DNA from: a gamma proteobacterium HdN1
GTDB lineage: Bacteria > Pseudomonadota > Gammaproteobacteria > Pseudomonadales > Ketobacteraceae
Direction of reading: 5' to 3'
Assembly: GCA_000198515.1 (NCBI GenBank)
Contig: FP929140.1
Coordinates: 1,152,527-1,216,526 of the forward strand
Length of the DNA: 64,000 nucleotides
In this document: positions 61,168 to 64,000 of the stretch, one piece after another
Position numbering within the stretch: position 1 is the first letter of the stretch
Layout: every line of letters begins with the position of its first letter
Translations under genes and position numbers: made by a program
The notes under the pieces: model-generated
What the model saw: only the letters and a program-made list of their open reading frames with translations
Told to the model about the DNA's origin: nothing
The model's database searches: none

Positions 61168-62256
61168 TCAATTAAAATTCGTAACGATCGTTGCTTCTTC
61201 TTGTTGACGCTGCATCGCGAGATCAATGAGGCGTGTAATCAAGTCGGTATAAGTTACGCCACTATGCTCCCACATTTTGGGATACATGCTGATGTTGGTG
61301 AATCCGGGTAACGTATTGATTTCGTTTACGTACAGCGCGCCGCTCTCTGTCAAAAAGAAATCCACCCGTGCCATCCCAAAACATCCCATTGCAGTAAAGG
61401 TTTTTTCTGCGAGTGCTTGGATGCGTGCGAGTGTGGCTGCATCAATTTTGGCGGGAATCTCGGTGCGTGCGCCGTTCTCATCGAGGTATTTGGCCTCGTA
61501 GGAGTAGAAGTCGTGGGTAGTGATGACTTCGCCGGCGGTCGATGCCTTGGGAGCATCCGTGGTGCCCAGTACGCTGCACTCAATTTCGCGCCCTTGGATA
61601 TAACGCTCAATGATCACTTTTCGGTCGTAGCGTAGCGCGTCTTCCAACGCTGGGCCAAATTCTGCTTCGGTTTTTACTTTATGCACGCCAATGCTGGAGC
61701 CCGCGTTAGCCGGTTTGATAAACATCGGCAGGCCAAGTTTTTCACGATACAGAGGAAAGTCTGGTGTGTCGGTGCGCGTTACCAGTACGTAGTCTGCCGT
61801 TGGGATACCGGCTTGCAGAAAAAGACGCTTCATGATGTCTTTATCCATCCCAGTCGCGGAACTCATGACATCACAGCCAACGTACGGTAGGTTAAGCATT
61901 TTGAACAGCCCTTGTACGCAGCCATCTTCTCCATAAGTCCCATGGAGAATTGGGAAAGCAACGTCTACAGAGATCGTATCGTCAGCGGTAGTCATGATTG
62001 GGCGTGCTTGCCTTGAGCCAAAGAGTACAGGCTTTCCGGAAGCGGGTGGCTGCGTTGAGCAGATGGTGTCGAATTCATACAAATCCTTCGCCTGCGAAAA
62101 ATAAAACCAATCGCCCTGTTTGCTAACGCCGAGCAGTTCGAGAATAAAGCGGGATTTGTCCAGAGCCTCTGCGATGTTTCGGGCAGAGCGGATGGAGACT
62201 TCGTGTTCAGCCGATCTTCCACCGAAAACTAGTGCAACGTGGATACGTGAGCTCAT
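61168..62256 (-). CDS. ddl: D-alanine--D-alanine ligase (DdlA type)
   Basis: Joins two D-alanines for peptidoglycan precursors. The 362-residue protein shows VALVFGGRSAEHEVSIRSA, ILHGTYGEDGCVQGLF, FIKPANAGSSIGVHKV (ATP-grasp), then EVNTLPGFT-like VNEINTLPGFTNISMYPKMW. The length with the insertion before HGTYGEDG fits DdlA rather than the shorter DdlB. The start is ATG 62256 (MSSRIHVALV); the longer frame to 62418 is not family-like. It is a single gene, not in the mur cluster. Confidence 0.94.
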   Translation of the reverse strand: MSSRIHVALVFGGRSAEHEVSIRSARNIAEALDKSRFILELLGVSKQGDWFYFSQAKDLYEFDTICSTQPPASGKPVLFGSRQARPIMTTADDTISVDVAFPILHGTYGEDGCVQGLFKMLNLPYVGCDVMSSATGMDKDIMKRLFLQAGIPTADYVLVTRTDTPDFPLYREKLGLPMFIKPANAGSSIGVHKVKTEAEFGPALEDALRYDRKVIIERYIQGREIECSVLGTTDAPKASTAGEVITTHDFYSYEAKYLDENGARTEIPAKIDAATLARIQALAEKTFTAMGCFGMARVDFFLTESGALYVNEINTLPGFTNISMYPKMWEHSGVTYTDLITRLIDLAMQRQQEEATIVTNFN

Positions 62257-62442
62257 AACGGGGTTTGTACCGATAAAAAAAGGGGTGGGTATCGTCGCGG
62301 CCAATGTTAGCACGTGCCGTTGAACCATTAAATAGCTGAAACACTGCGAGTTTTGTAGAATAGCGTCGCACACGCGCATCACAGCGAACGGTTGCGCCCA
62401 GGCATTTGTGGCGCCCATCCCACCGGTAAAGGAGAGAAAGCC

Positions 62443-63525
62443 TTGGAAGTTGTAAGAGCAGAATGTCTCGGAAAGCCCCTAAGAGTGGAAGCATCTATGG
62501 CCGGTTGGCAGCGGGTTTTTTGGGGGGGCGATCTGGTCTCGGAGCGCGCAGCGGGTTATCCGACGGAAGGCGAGTTTTCCCACCGCTTCGCCGCCGAAGC
62601 GGATGCGCAAGAGGTAGATTGTGAGCTTGTGTTGGCTCTGCAGTGGGAGCCGTTCCGCTGTGAGCATCGCTTGCTGGTGGCCGATCAGTCGGTAGATGAA
62701 GGCGTACGAGATCTGGATGCTTTGCAGCGTTCCACGCCGTCTGTGGAGGTTCCTGCAGAGCGCAGTGTAGGGCGCCTTGGTTTGCTCACACTGGCCTTCA
62801 AACTGCTGAAAAGCGCAAAGGCGATCAAGGTGTTGCTGGCGGGTGCAAGCCTTGCTGCGTACTCGTGGCTATTTTCGTTTCAATTTGCAGTTGCGTTAAT
62901 TTTGTGTCTAGTGGTGCATGAGTACGGGCATTTGCGCGCGATGCAATATTTTGGGATGAAAACTAAAGGTATGTATTTAATTCCGTTCCTAGGAGGGCTG
63001 GCACTAAGTGATGAGCGCATCAATACTCGTTGGCAAGGCGCAGTCATTGCTCTGATGGGGCCGACCTTTGGGTTGGCGTTATCCGTATTGTTTTTGGTAA
63101 TTTATTGGTTGACGGGGGAGGCGATCTTTGCAGGGCTTTCGGCATTTAATGCTTTATTGAACTTGTTTAATCTCTTGCCGGTAGTGCCTTTAGATGGTGG
63201 CCACGTGCTTAAAAGCGTGTGTTTTTCTGTGAATAGTGTGTTTGGCTTGCTGTTGTGTATTGCGGGTGCCTTGCTTGGCGTATACGTCAGCTTCTATTTT
63301 CACCTGTCGTTGCTGGTGTTTTTGCTGATCGTGGGTTGCATGGAAATTTTTCTTGAGTGGAAAATGCGGCACTTAAGTGTGCTGTTACCACTCAATCGTA
63401 ATGCCCTTGTGGTATCTATCTTTTGGTATCTCGCCATTTCCGCCGGTTTTATTGCGATTATTATGTACTTCGGAAGTACGGGAGATTCTGTCTTGGGTTT
63501 GCCAATGCAGGTGTTGAAAAGCTAG
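62443..63525 (+). CDS. M50 (site-2 protease-like) membrane metallopeptidase
   Basis: The 360-residue protein has a soluble N-terminal part (about 1-120) and a membrane half with the zinc-site HEYGH (HExxH) in CLVVHEYGHLRAM and the third ligand region LLPVVPLDGGHVLKS. It has about six hydrophobic segments. Intramembrane proteases of this type release membrane-bound regulators. Its substrate is unknown. Start chosen: TTG 62443, six bases after AAAGGAGAG; upstream frame to 62392 and ATG at 62497 are alternatives. Confidence 0.85.
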   Translation: MEVVRAECLGKPLRVEASMAGWQRVFWGGDLVSERAAGYPTEGEFSHRFAAEADAQEVDCELVLALQWEPFRCEHRLLVADQSVDEGVRDLDALQRSTPSVEVPAERSVGRLGLLTLAFKLLKSAKAIKVLLAGASLAAYSWLFSFQFAVALILCLVVHEYGHLRAMQYFGMKTKGMYLIPFLGGLALSDERINTRWQGAVIALMGPTFGLALSVLFLVIYWLTGEAIFAGLSAFNALLNLFNLLPVVPLDGGHVLKSVCFSVNSVFGLLLCIAGALLGVYVSFYFHLSLLVFLLIVGCMEIFLEWKMRHLSVLLPLNRNALVVSIFWYLAISAGFIAIIMYFGSTGDSVLGLPMQVLKS

Positions 63526-63605
63526 CTGGGCAAGTGGTTCCAAAATAGGTGGGTTCAGCGGGATCGGCTTTTTTAGCGGCCGTATCCCGCGCTTGCTACG
63601 CTTGC

Positions 63606-64000
63606 TTAGCGCATTTCGCCACGAAGCGCTTGAACCTGTTCCTGCAAGAAAGTTGCGCGCGCTTTTTCAGCGGGAATGGCATCTCCGGCAACAATTTGCA
63701 CGCGCGACCAGAAGCGGCGCGGCATGCGGGTAAGGGCGCTGCCGTCTTTATGGCTAAAGAAGCTTCCCCATAGACCGCGCAGCGCCATTGGAACCACGGG
63801 AACGGGGTTTTGAGCGAGAATCTTTTCTACACCGTTCTTGAATTCGTCAATTTCCCCTGTGGTGGTTAGTTTGCCTTCTGGAAAAATACAAACTACCTCG
63901 CCATCCTGAAGTTCTCGGGAAATGCTTGCAAAAGCGCGCTCGTACGTTTCTGGGTCGGATTGGCGAGAATGGATTGGAATCGCCTTTCCTGTGCGGAAAA
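63606..64000 (-). CDS. 1-acyl-glycerol-3-phosphate acyltransferase-like protein, C-terminal part
   Basis: Minus-strand frame open to the window edge, stop at 63606-63608. The visible 131 residues include FPEGKLTTTGEIDEFKNGVE and PVVPMALRGLWGSFFSHKDG, the PlsC acyltransferase motifs III and IV. This type is often the acyltransferase domain of a larger MFS-PlsC-(AMP-ligase) protein as well as a stand-alone enzyme; the missing 5' part would decide. It esterifies lysophospholipids or lysophosphatidate at the inner membrane. Confidence 0.85.
   Translation of the reverse strand, partial: FRTGKAIPIHSRQSDPETYERAFASISRELQDGEVVCIFPEGKLTTTGEIDEFKNGVEKILAQNPVPVVPMALRGLWGSFFSHKDGSALTRMPRRFWSRVQIVAGDAIPAEKARATFLQEQVQALRGEMR

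Overview
The window reads as a chromosomal segment of a gammaproteobacterium with mid-range base composition. Gene order is the main argument. The run lepA-lepB-DUF4845-rnc-era-recO-pdxJ-acpS, followed by a BarA/GacS-type kinase, cysM, rlmD and relA, and later fdxA-mutS and pncC-recA, matches orders familiar from Pseudomonas and relatives. I cannot assign a genus from sequence alone.

Layout. 1-5.5 kb: translation, secretion and RNA-processing operon (lepA to acpS) in overlapping or tightly packed genes. 5.5-8.5 kb: a convergent BarA-like hybrid kinase. 8.6-15.4 kb: cysM, a secreted Ig-like protein, rlmD, relA. 15.6-17.4 kb: moaB-moeA for molybdenum cofactor. 17.4-21.9 kb: EF-hand protein, an unknown polytopic membrane protein, a PRMT-like methyltransferase and a small outer-membrane protein. 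22.0-26.8 kb: a three-gene 2-oxoacid:ferredoxin oxidoreductase cluster with a GltD-like electron-transfer subunit. 26.8-33.6 kb: EamA transporter, OmpW, DUF2892 protein and an RND pump pair. 33.6-38.6 kb: nudF-yqiB-cpdA, an orphan trpB, an AhpD-like protein and a GST. 38.7-39.8 kb: a gene-free stretch that I read as a very large CsrB/RsmZ-type regulatory RNA. 39.8-43 kb: fdxA and mutS. 43.0-44.7 kb: nested mobile-element remnants with an intact tnpB. 44.7-46.8 kb: pncC and recA. 47-52.8 kb: molybdate block (Mop, modABC, a TonB receptor, a small molybdopterin-type oxidoreductase). 52.9-58 kb: TetR, SDR, OYE, a membrane protein and modE. 58-64 kb: hemN, an FNR/Anr regulator, a coiled-coil protein, ddl, an M50 peptidase and a partial acyltransferase.

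How parts work together. The strongest unannotated signal is the candidate Csr/Rsm sponge RNA at about 39041-39710. It has roughly 40 GGA motifs, including an eight-copy 14-nt array of AAGGA mini-hairpins, a UvrY/GacA-like palindrome upstream, a promoter, and a terminator-like hairpin at the end. It sits next to fdxA, as rsmZ does in Pseudomonas, and the BarA/GacS-like kinase that would drive it is in the same window. A second theme is molybdenum. A CGTTATAT-N8-NTATTACG motif lies upstream of both modA and the TonB receptor, which suggests that the ModE encoded at 57 kb controls both and that the receptor may import molybdate or a related ligand. A third theme is short tandem duplication: at least a dozen 9-20-bp repeat tracts occur in intergenic DNA, at gene ends and inside the sRNA.
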